This document shows positions 1-6,851 of a stretch of DNA of 24,824 nt, in pieces. Source of the DNA: a virus; the IMG/VR virus record IMGVR_UViG_3300047546_000312, positions 1-24,824 of that record. One strand, given 5' to 3'. The notes below the pieces were generated by a model that made no database searches, had not been told where the DNA came from, and worked only from the letters and a program-made list of their open reading frames with translations. The position numbers were made by a program, and so were the translations under genes. The first letter of the stretch is position 1, and each line of letters starts with the position of its first letter.

Positions 1-131
1 CCCTATGCCCATTGTATTCCTGAGAGACTACCCCCTGGCTACCGGGGACAAGGGGGGTTAGGGGCTCTTACCTTAATTGAATCACACCTCAAGATTTTCT
101 AGCAGAAATTCCACCATCTAGGATTTAGTTC

Positions 132-160
132 TTGACTTTGGTTACAACTTATGATATACT
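132..160 (+). promoter_or_regulatory. Sigma70-type promoter with extended -10
   Basis: TTGACT at 132-137 and TATACT at 155-160 are separated by 17 bases, and a TG at 152-153 gives an extended -10. The expected start of transcription is near 167, leaving a leader of roughly 125 bases before the small terminase start at 294. It points into the late cluster and is the only near-consensus host-type promoter I found in the intergenic spaces. A 13-bp palindrome overlaps the -10, which suggests control by a repressor. Confidence 0.65.
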
Positions 161-168
161 TATAGTAT
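156..168. promoter_or_regulatory. Operator-like palindrome over the -10
   Basis: ATACT-TAT-AGTAT is a perfect 5+3+5 inverted repeat lying across the -10 hexamer and the predicted transcription start. A second copy in inverted orientation lies at 262-274. Position over the promoter is typical of a repressor operator. No repressor gene is visible in this window, so the binding protein is unknown. Confidence 0.4.
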
Positions 169-196
169 GAGCTAAAGGCTCAATACCTAGAGTGCG

Positions 197-238
197 CCTT
201 AAGGTATGAGACTTAAGGTATGAAACCTAAGGTAACTG
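197..238. repeat. Three tandem 14-bp imperfect repeats (CTTAAGGTA type)
   Basis: Three consecutive 14-base units begin at 197 (CCTTAAGGTATGAG), 211 (ACTTAAGGTATGAA) and 225 (ACCTAAGGTAACTG). A further ACTTAAGGTA is at 276-285, and an inverted TACCTTAA is at 69-76. Looser heptamers (GCTAAAG, CCTAGAG) occur at 171-177 and 186-192. The 14-base period and the CCTAAAG-like core recall the heptamer arrays next to the terminal repeats of T7-type genomes, but repressor or activator sites are equally possible. Confidence 0.5.
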
Positions 239-261
239 TAGTAATCCATACCTTTACAAGA

Positions 262-274
262 ATACTATAAGTAA
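262..274. promoter_or_regulatory. Second operator-like palindrome
   Basis: ATACTATAAGTAA matches the reverse complement of the 156-168 palindrome at 12 of 13 bases. The two centres are 106 bp apart, close to ten helical turns. It is followed directly by another small palindrome, AAGTA-A-TACTT, at 269-279. Because the first arm sits at or before the expected transcription start, a DNA-binding role fits better than an RNA stem. Confidence 0.35.
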
Positions 275-293
275 TACTTAAGGTACTTCCCCT

Positions 294-806
294 TTGTCTA
301 CACCTAAAGACCGGTCCAAGTTTAGAAACAGTACCAACGGTCGATACCTCAAGGGACTGTTCTTTGAGCAGACCTTGGCCGACAAGAGTTCTGTCGTCTA
401 CACCCTCAAGGACTGGGATCACCTGAGCTACCCAAGCCTCTATCGTCTCTATATGGAGATGGAGGACCTTACCGAGTACGAGTTTGCTAACGCGTACCTA
501 GACGGTTGGGAGCATTGGGAGATGCTCTGCCAGTGCGAATGGTTCAAGCCATACGTAGAGCGCTGGCGCAAGGAACTTACCCTCAAGATCCAGGCTCGGG
601 CCCTCAAGGCTCTCAGAGCAGAGGCCGAATCCTCCAGCAAGAATGCCTTCGTGGCTAACAAGTTTCTTGTCGATAAGGGTTGGGTCGATAAGTCTGAAAA
701 GGCCCACGGTCGTGGTCGCCCAAGTAAGGACGAGGTCAAGAAGGCAGCTGATGCCATCGCCCTCAGTGACAAACGTCTCGAAGAAGATTTGCAACGCTTG
801 CAGTAA
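294..806 (+). CDS. Terminase small subunit (probable)
   Basis: A 170-aa protein expected to recognise the packaging site and hand DNA to the large subunit encoded downstream. It is largely helical and charged; residues about 95-130 are Lys/Arg/Ala-rich. The C-terminal third carries a GRGRPSKDEVKK segment (about residue 139 on), an AT-hook-like basic stretch common in phage small terminases and DNA maturase A proteins. The start is TTG at 294, since the frame has a stop at 279-281. A TAAGG at 279-283 is the only plausible ribosome site and overlaps the last CTTAAGGTA repeat, so operator and ribosome site may be linked. The assignment rests on position just before the large terminase and on the basic tail; I do not see a diagnostic domain. 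A generic DNA-binding protein is the alternative. Confidence 0.6.
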   Translation: MSTPKDRSKFRNSTNGRYLKGLFFEQTLADKSSVVYTLKDWDHLSYPSLYRLYMEMEDLTEYEFANAYLDGWEHWEMLCQCEWFKPYVERWRKELTLKIQARALKALRAEAESSSKNAFVANKFLVDKGWVDKSEKAHGRGRPSKDEVKKAADAIALSDKRLEEDLQRLQ

Positions 807-828
807 TGCAAGCTAGCACCGAAGGTGC
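796..828 (+). promoter_or_regulatory. Two adjacent small hairpins at the end of the small terminase gene
   Basis: GCTTGC (796-801) pairs with GCAAGC (808-813) around a 6-base loop that contains the terminase stop codon. GCACC (816-820) pairs with GGTGC (824-828) around GAA. An AAAGG ribosome site (832-836) follows for the next gene. There is no T-run, so these are more likely RNA processing or translation-control elements than terminators. The effect is unknown. Confidence 0.35.
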
Positions 829-844
829 GTGAAAGGTTACAGTA

Positions 845-1027
845 ATGAAAAAGGGTTCAATGCACCCCCGTGCCTACCAGGGCATCAAAGGGGACACTAA
901 GCAGGTCCGTGGTCCTGTAACCTCAACTACAGCAGCTGTTCAGCAGATGCTCAAGTCTATTGGCCGTGATGACATGCCAAACGTGACAATTGACGCTCCC
1001 AAGAAGGGCGCCGTTCGTGGCCGGTAA
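845..1027 (+). CDS. Small basic phage protein, unknown function (60 aa)
   Basis: I do not recognise the family. The protein starts with a Lys-rich end and finishes with a PKKGAVRGR tail; 12 Lys/Arg against 4 Asp make it clearly basic. ATG at 845 has a good AAAGG site at 832-836, eight bases upstream. The stop codon overlaps the next gene, which begins by GTG at 1017, so the two are probably translationally coupled. It is the first of three tiny basic genes placed between the terminase subunits. That placement suggests a role in packaging or head assembly, but this is inference only. Confidence 0.7.
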   Translation: MKKGSMHPRAYQGIKGDTKQVRGPVTSTTAAVQQMLKSIGRDDMPNVTIDAPKKGAVRGR

Positions 1028-1196
1028 GAACTGGATCAAGAGCGCCACTAAGAATAAGGGTGGCCTACATCGCTCCCTGGGTATTCCAGAAGGCAAGAAG
1101 ATCCCAGCCAAGACTCTCCAGGCTGCAGCTAAGAAATCTGGCAAGGTTGGAGCTCAGGCTCGCCTCGCTCTCACACTCAAGAAATTAGGTAAGTAA
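1017..1196 (+). CDS. Small highly basic phage protein (59 aa)
   Basis: Begins with GTG at 1017, preceded by AGAAGGG at 1002-1008. A longer reading from TTG at 990 exists but lacks a matching ribosome site and overlaps the upstream gene more. The product has 13 Lys and 2 Arg against a single Glu. The central GLHRSLGIPEGKKIPA is a pattern I recall from small conserved proteins in many tailed phages, usually near terminase and portal genes and without known function. No membrane segment is present. It overlaps the preceding gene by 11 bases and ends one base before the ATG of the next one. Confidence 0.75.
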   Translation: MAGKNWIKSATKNKGGLHRSLGIPEGKKIPAKTLQAAAKKSGKVGAQARLALTLKKLGK

Positions 1197-1197
1197 C

Positions 1198-1332
1198 ATG
1201 GCCAAGAAACCCTCGAAGATGTCCGCCTACGAAAAGAAAGATATGGCTAAGGACAAGAAGATGGGCATCAAGGAGAACTCCAAGCGGGATCTCAAGATGG
1301 ACAAGAAGGCCATGAAAAAGGGCAAGAAGTAA
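1198..1332 (+). CDS. Very short lysine-rich protein (44 aa)
   Basis: A 44-codon frame runs from ATG at 1198 to TAA at 1330-1332, starting one base after the previous stop codon and with TTAGG at 1185-1189 as a weak ribosome site. Seventeen of 44 residues are Lys, spread in KK pairs over the whole length, with only four Asp and two Glu. No domain is recognisable. It fills what would otherwise be a 146-base gap between the 59-aa gene and the large terminase, and its tight junction supports it as real. It could neutralise or bind DNA during packaging; that is a guess from charge and place. Confidence 0.6.
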   Translation: MAKKPSKMSAYEKKDMAKDKKMGIKENSKRDLKMDKKAMKKGKK

Positions 1333-1342
1333 TTCCCACCCT

Positions 1343-2902
1343 ATGACACCTGCAGAGAAGAAGCAGGCAATCCGAGAAGCAGCAGAAGCCGACCTCGAGA
1401 AGTTTATTACCCTGATCCACCCCAACCGTGTGTTGGGTAACGTCCACCGGGACGTCATCAGATGGTGGGGCAGGGAAGAGGCCAAGAGCCACCAGCTGCT
1501 CCTGATGCCTCGAGATCACCAGAAGTCAGCTCTCATTGCCTACCGAGTAGCTTGGACGATTACCCGTAATCCAGCCGTTAGAATCCTGTACATCTCCAGT
1601 ACGGCTAACCTGGCTACCAAGCAGCTCAAGTTTATCAAGGACATCCTCACCTCGGACATCTACCGGTTCTATTGGCCGGAGATGGTTCACCCGGATGAGG
1701 GCAAGCGCGAGAAGTGGACAGAGTTCGAGTTCTCTGTCGATCACCCCAAGCGCAAGGCTGAAGCGGTACGTGACCCCACGGTCTTCACTGCCGGCCTTAC
1801 AACCTCAATCACTGGTCTCCACTGTGACGTGGCGGTCCTGGACGACGTGGTCGTTAGGGAGAACGCCTACACCCTGGATGGCCGGGAAAAGACCAAGCAG
1901 CAGTACTCGCTGCTGTCGTCTATCGAAGGGGCTGATGCCCTGGAATGGGTAGTCGGCACACGGTACCACCCCAAGGATCTGTATAACGACATGGTCGAGA
2001 TGCAGGTCGATCTCTTCAACGACGAAGGGGAGATCATTGACACCGAGCCTCTGTACGAGAAGTACGAGTGCCAAGTCGAGAACAGAGGGGACGGCACCGG
2101 CGAGTTCCTGTGGCCACGCCAGCAACGAGGCGATGGCAAGTGGTTCGGCTTTGACGAGAAGATCCTGGCCAAGAAACGGGCCCAGTACCTCGACAAGACC
2201 CAGTTCCGAGCCCAGTACTACAACGATCCTAACGACTCCTCGAGTGCCAGCATTCCACGGGAGTCCTTTCAGTACTACGACCGCAACCACCTCACTCGGT
2301 CTAGCGGCTTCTGGTACTACAAGAACAGACGGCTTAACGTCTTTGCTTCTATCGACTTTGCCTTCAGCTTGGCTAAGTCGGCTGACTACACATCCATTGT
2401 CGTCTTAGGCGTGGATGGGGACAACAACTACTACGTCCTCGACATTGATCGCTTCAAGACCAAGCTCATCAGCGAGTACTTCGACCGCATCCTTCGTCTC
2501 CACCAGAAGTGGGACTTCCGGAAGCTCCGGGCCGAAGTCACTGTCGCTCAGTCAGTGATCGTCGAAGACCTCAAGCAGAACTACATCCGTAAGCACGGCC
2601 TGGCCCTGGCAATTGATGCGTTCAAACCAAACCGTCACATGGGCTCCAAGGAAGAGCGGTTAGAGGCAACTCTCCAACCACGGTACGCCAATCGTCAGAT
2701 CTGGCACTACGTCGGTGGAAATTGTCAGACCCTCGAGGAAGAACTGGTCCTACAGAATCCTCCTCACGACGACGTCAAGGACGCCCTAGCGTCTGTAATC
2801 GAGATTGCAGTGCCACCCAGCCGAATGAACCATTCACCGGTAGGGGCCATGCGTAGCAGTCAAAACCAATACGGCTCTAGCCGGTTCGGCGGGATAAGAT
2901 AA
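1343..2902 (+). CDS. terL: Terminase large subunit (packaging ATPase-nuclease)
   Basis: The motor that drives DNA into the prohead through the portal and cuts it to length. The 519-aa product has the two expected domains. In the ATPase, a deviant Walker A is PRDHQKSA (residues 56-63), Walker B is VAVLDDVV (163-170), and a coupling motif GTRYHP is at 205-210. In the RNase H-like nuclease, acidic residues occur in FASID (D338), RAEVT (E398) and HDDVKDA (D476, D477, D480). Both domains look intact. The ATG at 1343 has only a distant AAGAAG upstream, so translation may depend on the lysine-rich gene ahead of it. The stop is one base before the portal start. Length and motifs are as expected for podovirus terminases. 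Confidence 0.95.
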   Translation: MTPAEKKQAIREAAEADLEKFITLIHPNRVLGNVHRDVIRWWGREEAKSHQLLLMPRDHQKSALIAYRVAWTITRNPAVRILYISSTANLATKQLKFIKDILTSDIYRFYWPEMVHPDEGKREKWTEFEFSVDHPKRKAEAVRDPTVFTAGLTTSITGLHCDVAVLDDVVVRENAYTLDGREKTKQQYSLLSSIEGADALEWVVGTRYHPKDLYNDMVEMQVDLFNDEGEIIDTEPLYEKYECQVENRGDGTGEFLWPRQQRGDGKWFGFDEKILAKKRAQYLDKTQFRAQYYNDPNDSSSASIPRESFQYYDRNHLTRSSGFWYYKNRRLNVFASIDFAFSLAKSADYTSIVVLGVDGDNNYYVLDIDRFKTKLISEYFDRILRLHQKWDFRKLRAEVTVAQSVIVEDLKQNYIRKHGLALAIDAFKPNRHMGSKEERLEATLQPRYANRQIWHYVGGNCQTLEEELVLQNPPHDDVKDALASVIEIAVPPSRMNHSPVGAMRSSQNQYGSSRFGGIR

Positions 2903-2903
2903 C

Positions 2904-4730
2904 GTGGCAGGCAAAACCTTAGACATCCGTTCACTTGGTATCAACCCTGACCGTCTTGGGGTTGAAATTGCCCGTAAGTTTGCTGAGTGGCAGTCGTTTC
3001 GTCAGGTGAAGATCAGCGAGTGGAATGAGATCCGTCGCTACATCTTTGCTACCGACACGACCGAGACAACCAACTCCAAGCTTCCGTGGAAAAACAAGAC
3101 CACGATTCCTAAGCTTTGCCAGATCCGTGACAACCTCAATGCCAACTACATGGCATCGCTGTTTCCCAAGCGCAAATGGCTTTACTGGCAGGGCGACGAC
3201 CAGGACAGTGAACAAAAGAAGAAGCGTGACGCAATCGAGTCCTACATGGAATGGGCGATTGATCGAAGCGACTTCAAGAATGAAGTAGCCAAGATGGTGT
3301 TGGACTACATCGACTACGGCAACTGCTTTGCTACGGTTGAGTGGATTGACAACACAAAGCTGCTCAAAGACAAACAGCAGGTTGGATACGTAGGCCCTAT
3401 GCCCCGCCGTATCTCGCCATTGGATATCGTCTTTAATCCAATCTCGTCTACCTTTGAGTCATCGCCAAAGATTGTCCGTACGCTGTTGTCACTTGGCGAG
3501 CTTAAGAAGCTCCTGGAGCAGCAGACGCCTCCAGACATGGCTGACGAAATTCAGAAGATTTACGAATACCTCCTGAAGTACCGTACAGGTTCTAAGGAGT
3601 ATCAGCCGTCGTTTGACCTGGCTGAAAAAGATTCCTACCTGCACGTTGACGGCTTCACCAACTACCACCGCTATCTGAACAGCGGCTATGTCGAAGTCCT
3701 CACGTTCTACGGCGATATGTACGACGTAGAGAATGACGAGATTCTCCAGAACCACGTCATCACTGTCGTCGACCGCCACAAAATCATTTCCAAGAAGCCT
3801 AACGAAAGCTACTTTGGAAACGCACCTATTTTCCACGCAGGCTGGCGTGTTCGCCAAGACAACCTGTGGGCAATGGGTCCCCTCGATAACCTCGTGGGTA
3901 TGCAGTACCGCATTGACCACCTTGAAAACCTCAAGGCTGACGTCATGGACCTCACGGTCTTCCCACCGATCCGTATCAAGGGCTACGTGGAAGACTTCGA
4001 GTACGGCCCCATGGAACGTATCTACATGGGTGACGATGGTGAAGTAGAACTTCTATCGCCCAATACGGCAGCGCTTCAGGTTAACACTGAAATTGCTACG
4101 ATTGAGCAGAAGATGGAAGAGATGGCCGGTAGCCCCAAAGAAGCTATGGGCATCCGTACGCCAGGCGAAAAGACGGCCTACGAAGTCCAAAGACTCGAGA
4201 GTGCTGCTGGCCGTATCTTCCAGTCCAAGATCTCTCAGTTTGAAGAGCAGGTCGTAGAACCCGTTCTCAACGCTATGCTTGAACTTGCACGACGTAAGAT
4301 GGGTCAAACCACTATTCGTGCGTTCAACAGCGAGTTCAAGTTTGCCACGTTCTCCACGCTCATGGCAGACGATCTTACTGGTCAAGGCCGGCTGCGTCCT
4401 CTTGCAGCTCGTCACTTTGCTGAGAAAGCTGAGGTCATTCAAAACCTCACGTCATTTTTTGGTTCGGCTCTTGGTCAGGATCAAAGCGTCAACGTTCACT
4501 TCTCCGGTATGCGACTGGCGGAGATGGTCGAAGAGCTCCTCAACCTTGAGGACTACAAGATTGTCGAACCGTTTGTCCGTCTCAGTGAACAGGCTGACTC
4601 ACAACGTCTTGCTAACAGCCACCAAGAACAGGTTGGCATGGAAGCAATGACACCTTCAGGTATTGCCCAGGATGACTCAACCCTGCCAATGCCTCCAATG
4701 CCTCCTGAGGCAGCACAACAGCAGCAGTAA
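2904..4730 (+). CDS. Portal (head-tail connector) protein
   Basis: Forms the ring at one vertex of the capsid through which DNA enters and leaves, and which the terminase and tail proteins bind. The 608-aa protein has the features of the podovirus portal family: an N-terminal charged helical region with a FPKRKWLYWQG segment near residue 87, and a later wing/stem section with DHLENLKADVMDLTVFPP near residue 338. The conserved GIRTPGEKTAYEV is at about 416-428 and is followed by a long helix. The C-terminus is a low-complexity Pro/Met/Gln tail. The start is GTG at 2904, one base after the terminase stop, with GGGA at 2891-2894. The stop overlaps the next ATG as TAATG. Confidence 0.93.
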   Translation: MAGKTLDIRSLGINPDRLGVEIARKFAEWQSFRQVKISEWNEIRRYIFATDTTETTNSKLPWKNKTTIPKLCQIRDNLNANYMASLFPKRKWLYWQGDDQDSEQKKKRDAIESYMEWAIDRSDFKNEVAKMVLDYIDYGNCFATVEWIDNTKLLKDKQQVGYVGPMPRRISPLDIVFNPISSTFESSPKIVRTLLSLGELKKLLEQQTPPDMADEIQKIYEYLLKYRTGSKEYQPSFDLAEKDSYLHVDGFTNYHRYLNSGYVEVLTFYGDMYDVENDEILQNHVITVVDRHKIISKKPNESYFGNAPIFHAGWRVRQDNLWAMGPLDNLVGMQYRIDHLENLKADVMDLTVFPPIRIKGYVEDFEYGPMERIYMGDDGEVELLSPNTAALQVNTEIATIEQKMEEMAGSPKEAMGIRTPGEKTAYEVQRLESAAGRIFQSKISQFEEQVVEPVLNAMLELARRKMGQTTIRAFNSEFKFATFSTLMADDLTGQGRLRPLAARHFAEKAEVIQNLTSFFGSALGQDQSVNVHFSGMRLAEMVEELLNLEDYKIVEPFVRLSEQADSQRLANSHQEQVGMEAMTPSGIAQDDSTLPMPPMPPEAAQQQQ

Positions 4731-4987
4731 TGTCAAAAGCACTTGCTACTGCCTGGACCAAGGCAGCTAAAGACCCTGAAAAAAGAAAAGCCCTCGAAGA
4801 CGCAATCCGTAACAGCACGACAGCGTTAGGACGTCTCAAGGACATACTGATTGAGGAAGACAAAGTCCTCAGCAACTCCCAGATAGCGGCTCCTGACAAA
4901 GATCCCTCCTGGGCCCTAAACCAAGCTCACATTTCTGGTGAGCGACTGCGGATCAAAAAGATCCTTGATCTGCTGTCTTTTTTCTAA
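4730..4987 (+). CDS. Small head-module protein, unknown (85 aa)
   Basis: Not recognised. It is predicted to be mostly helical and charged, with Lys-rich N-terminal residues (about 12-20) and a hydrophobic end (KKILDLLSFF). ATG at 4730 overlaps the portal stop in a TAATG junction, indicating translational coupling to the portal. No membrane span or enzyme motif is visible. Its place between portal and scaffold is where podoviruses often carry a small conserved assembly protein, so a head-assembly role is plausible but unproven. Confidence 0.8.
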   Translation: MSKALATAWTKAAKDPEKRKALEDAIRNSTTALGRLKDILIEEDKVLSNSQIAAPDKDPSWALNQAHISGERLRIKKILDLLSFF

Positions 4988-5002
4988 CGGAGACCAATAA
5001 GA

Positions 5003-5824
5003 ATGGCGACGGAAGATGACCTCTTTGCGTCTAATGACGGTGCCCCATCACAGGCACCTATCTTCGAAGATGATGGCGGTGAACGTCCCATCGTTGTCGA
5101 CCCCAACAAGGACTACCTCAGCGAATACGTAGGCGAAGGCAAGAAGTTCAAGACTCCTGCTGAACTTGCAAAAGCTAAGGCTCACAGTGACGCCTTCATC
5201 GAGCGTCTCCAGCGGGAGCAAGCCGCTCTCCGCACTGAACTAAATACGCGGGTTAAACTAGAGGAACTTATGGACCGCATGAGTACCGGTAAGAATACCA
5301 ACGGGAACGTCAGTAGCCAGCCCACACAAACGGATGGTGACAACGGCCACGAAGGGACCGCTACAAAGAACTTTTCACCTGAAGACATTGAAAAGGTCGT
5401 TGAGCAACGTCTCGCAAAGCGCGAGCAGGAAGCTCGAGTCAATAACAATGTCCAGATGGTCAAGGACCGTCTGAAGCAGGCGTATGGCGACAATTACGTC
5501 GCTGAACTTGACAACCGTATCAGTGAACTCGGCGTTTCCCGTGAGTTTGCTGCCGACATCGCCAAGCGTGAGCCCAAGGCTCTGTTTGCATTGCTCGGCA
5601 TCGAAGGACAGGGAAGGCCACAGAACCAGCAGAACAACGACCTCTTTAACACTCCCCCCCGTGCATCCGTGAATACGGCTAGCTTCGGTATAAAGGATAC
5701 AGAAAAGAAGTTCGCTGACTTTGAGAAAATCCGCAAGGAAGATCCAAGTCGCTACTGGTCTGCAGCAGTACAGAACGAGTTGCACAAGCAGGCTTCAAAA
5801 TTGGGTGAACGGTTCTATTCCTAA
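5003..5824 (+). CDS. Capsid scaffolding protein
   Basis: Directs assembly of the major capsid protein into a prohead and is lost before or during DNA filling. The 273-aa product is acidic at the N-terminus. It has a short conserved-looking KDYLSEYVGEGKKFKTPAEL segment (about residues 36-55), then long helical, coiled-coil-like stretches (about 57-95 and 125-160), a Gln/Asn-rich region near 203-215 and a helical charged C-terminus. This composition and the position directly before the major capsid gene are the main evidence. Homology of scaffolds is generally weak. A GGAG site at 4989-4992 lies upstream of ATG 5003. Confidence 0.82.
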   Translation: MATEDDLFASNDGAPSQAPIFEDDGGERPIVVDPNKDYLSEYVGEGKKFKTPAELAKAKAHSDAFIERLQREQAALRTELNTRVKLEELMDRMSTGKNTNGNVSSQPTQTDGDNGHEGTATKNFSPEDIEKVVEQRLAKREQEARVNNNVQMVKDRLKQAYGDNYVAELDNRISELGVSREFAADIAKREPKALFALLGIEGQGRPQNQQNNDLFNTPPRASVNTASFGIKDTEKKFADFEKIRKEDPSRYWSAAVQNELHKQASKLGERFYS

Positions 5825-5863
5825 CCTAACTTAATCGTAACTAACTAAAAGGAATAGGCCCAA

Positions 5864-6811
5864 ATGGCTGGTTTTTCTACAACCTCGAACGATCATCTGA
5901 TTCGTTCCAATCTCTGGTCCAACCAGATCAAGGAAGTGCTCCTCGACGAGCTCTTTGCTACGAAGTACGTAGACATGATCACCGACTTCCCGGACGGTGA
6001 CACTCTCAACATCCCGTCAATCGGTCAGGCTGAAGTCAACGACTACTCGGAAGGCCAGGCTGTCCGTTACACGGGTCTCGATACCGGTAACTTCACCTTC
6101 ACGATCAACAAGTACAAGAGCTCGGCTACGTTCATCACCGAGAAGATGAAGCAGGACTCATTCTACATGAGCCGCCTCGTCGCCTCGTTCGTTCCGAAGC
6201 AGCACCGTGCTATTGCGAAGGCTATGGAAGTCGACATCCTTGACCTTGCTCCTTCGGCTCAGACTTCAGCTTCGACCAACGCCATCAACGGCGCTGCTCA
6301 CCGCTGGATCGGTTCAGGCACGAACGAAGTGATTGCTCTTGCAGACTTTGCCAAGGCACGTTACGGCCTCCAGAAGGCAAACGTTCCGATGACGAACCTT
6401 GTCGCAATCGTCGACCCCTCGGTTGAATACACGCTCTCGACCCTCACGAACCTCGTCAACGTTTCGAACAACCCGCGCTGGGAAGGTATCGTTTCGTCTG
6501 GCATTTCAACGGGCATGAAGTTCATCTACAACATCTACGGCTTTGACGTGTATGTTTCGCAGAACCTCAAGACCAGCGTGAATGAAACAATCGGTGGCGT
6601 GACCTCGGGTGCGGGTGTTGCGAACCTCTTCTTCTCGGCTGCTCCGGACGTTCTTCCGTTCGTTGGCTCGATCCGTCAGGCTCCTAAAGTTGACTCCGAG
6701 TACAACAAGGACATGCAGCGTGAAGAATATGTCACGACCTGCCGCTACGGCTTCAAGCTGTATCGTCCTGAGAACATGGTGGTCGTCATCACCGACACCG
6801 ACCAAGTCTAA
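5864..6811 (+). CDS. Major capsid protein
   Basis: The shell subunit, 315 aa, almost certainly of HK97 fold. The N-terminus (NLWSNQIKEVLLDELFATKY) and the following DGDTLNIPSIGQAEVNDY and FTFTINKYKSSATFITEKM strands match the pattern I know from major capsid proteins of podoviruses. The C-terminal region (DSEYNKDMQREEYVTTCRYG) is typical of the P-domain to C-terminus strand. It follows the scaffold gene and has a strong AAAAGGA site ahead of ATG 5864. The reading frame is rich in C- and G-ending codons compared with the ejection genes, as expected for a highly expressed product. No protease-cleaved delta domain is apparent. Confidence 0.92.
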   Translation: MAGFSTTSNDHLIRSNLWSNQIKEVLLDELFATKYVDMITDFPDGDTLNIPSIGQAEVNDYSEGQAVRYTGLDTGNFTFTINKYKSSATFITEKMKQDSFYMSRLVASFVPKQHRAIAKAMEVDILDLAPSAQTSASTNAINGAAHRWIGSGTNEVIALADFAKARYGLQKANVPMTNLVAIVDPSVEYTLSTLTNLVNVSNNPRWEGIVSSGISTGMKFIYNIYGFDVYVSQNLKTSVNETIGGVTSGAGVANLFFSAAPDVLPFVGSIRQAPKVDSEYNKDMQREEYVTTCRYGFKLYRPENMVVVITDTDQV

Positions 6812-6837
6812 TCGGTAGTCACCTAACCACTATTTTT

Positions 6838-6846
6838 AAGGAGATA
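6838..6846 (+). promoter_or_regulatory. Strong ribosome binding site like that of T7 gene 10
   Basis: AAGGAGATA follows a T-run and lies eight bases before ATG 6852. The arrangement TTTTTAAGGAGATACATCT-ATG closely resembles the known T7 gene 10 leader, which combines a T-rich stretch with AAGGAGATATACAT. This predicts very high translation of the following capsid-associated gene. The similarity may be convergent. Confidence 0.65.
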
Positions 6847-6851
6847 CATCT

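Larger units (their letters stand above)
1..293. other. Intergenic control region upstream of the late gene cluster
   Basis: I see no convincing complete gene here. Two frames are open from the left edge (to a stop at 59-61 and to a stop at 100-102), so the end of an upstream gene may lie in the first 100 bases, but neither is recognisable. Bases 31-56 contain a GC-rich inverted repeat (CCCCCT at 31-36, AGGGGG at 51-56) without a T-run. From about 120 on the sequence is AT-rich and holds a sigma70-type promoter, two related 13-bp palindromes and several CTTAAGGTA-type repeats, all listed separately. The last repeat (276-285) also supplies the TAAGG that serves as ribosome binding site for the first gene. 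Confidence 0.7.

Noticed and set aside
31-56. CCCCCT/AGGGGG inverted repeat near the left edge as a terminator.
   Set aside because: 14-base loop and no T-run after it; too weak to call.
1-102. Two frames open from the left edge: one ending at 59-61, one ending at 100-102.
   Set aside because: Both are short, mutually exclusive and unrecognisable. One could be the end of an upstream gene but the window does not allow a choice.
213-422. Minus-strand 69-codon frame over the promoter leader and small terminase start.
   Set aside because: Runs through the repeat region and antisense to a better gene, with no ribosome site or familiar content.
990-1016. Earlier TTG start for the 59-aa basic gene.
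   Set aside because: No ribosome site in the right place, whereas GTG 1017 has AGAAGGG eight bases upstream and gives the family-like N-terminus.
5838-5856. TAACTAACTAAAAGGAATA before the major capsid gene, faintly like a T3/T7-class phage promoter.
   Set aside because: The match is short, no second copy occurs in the other gaps, and the AAAAGGA part is explained as the ribosome site.
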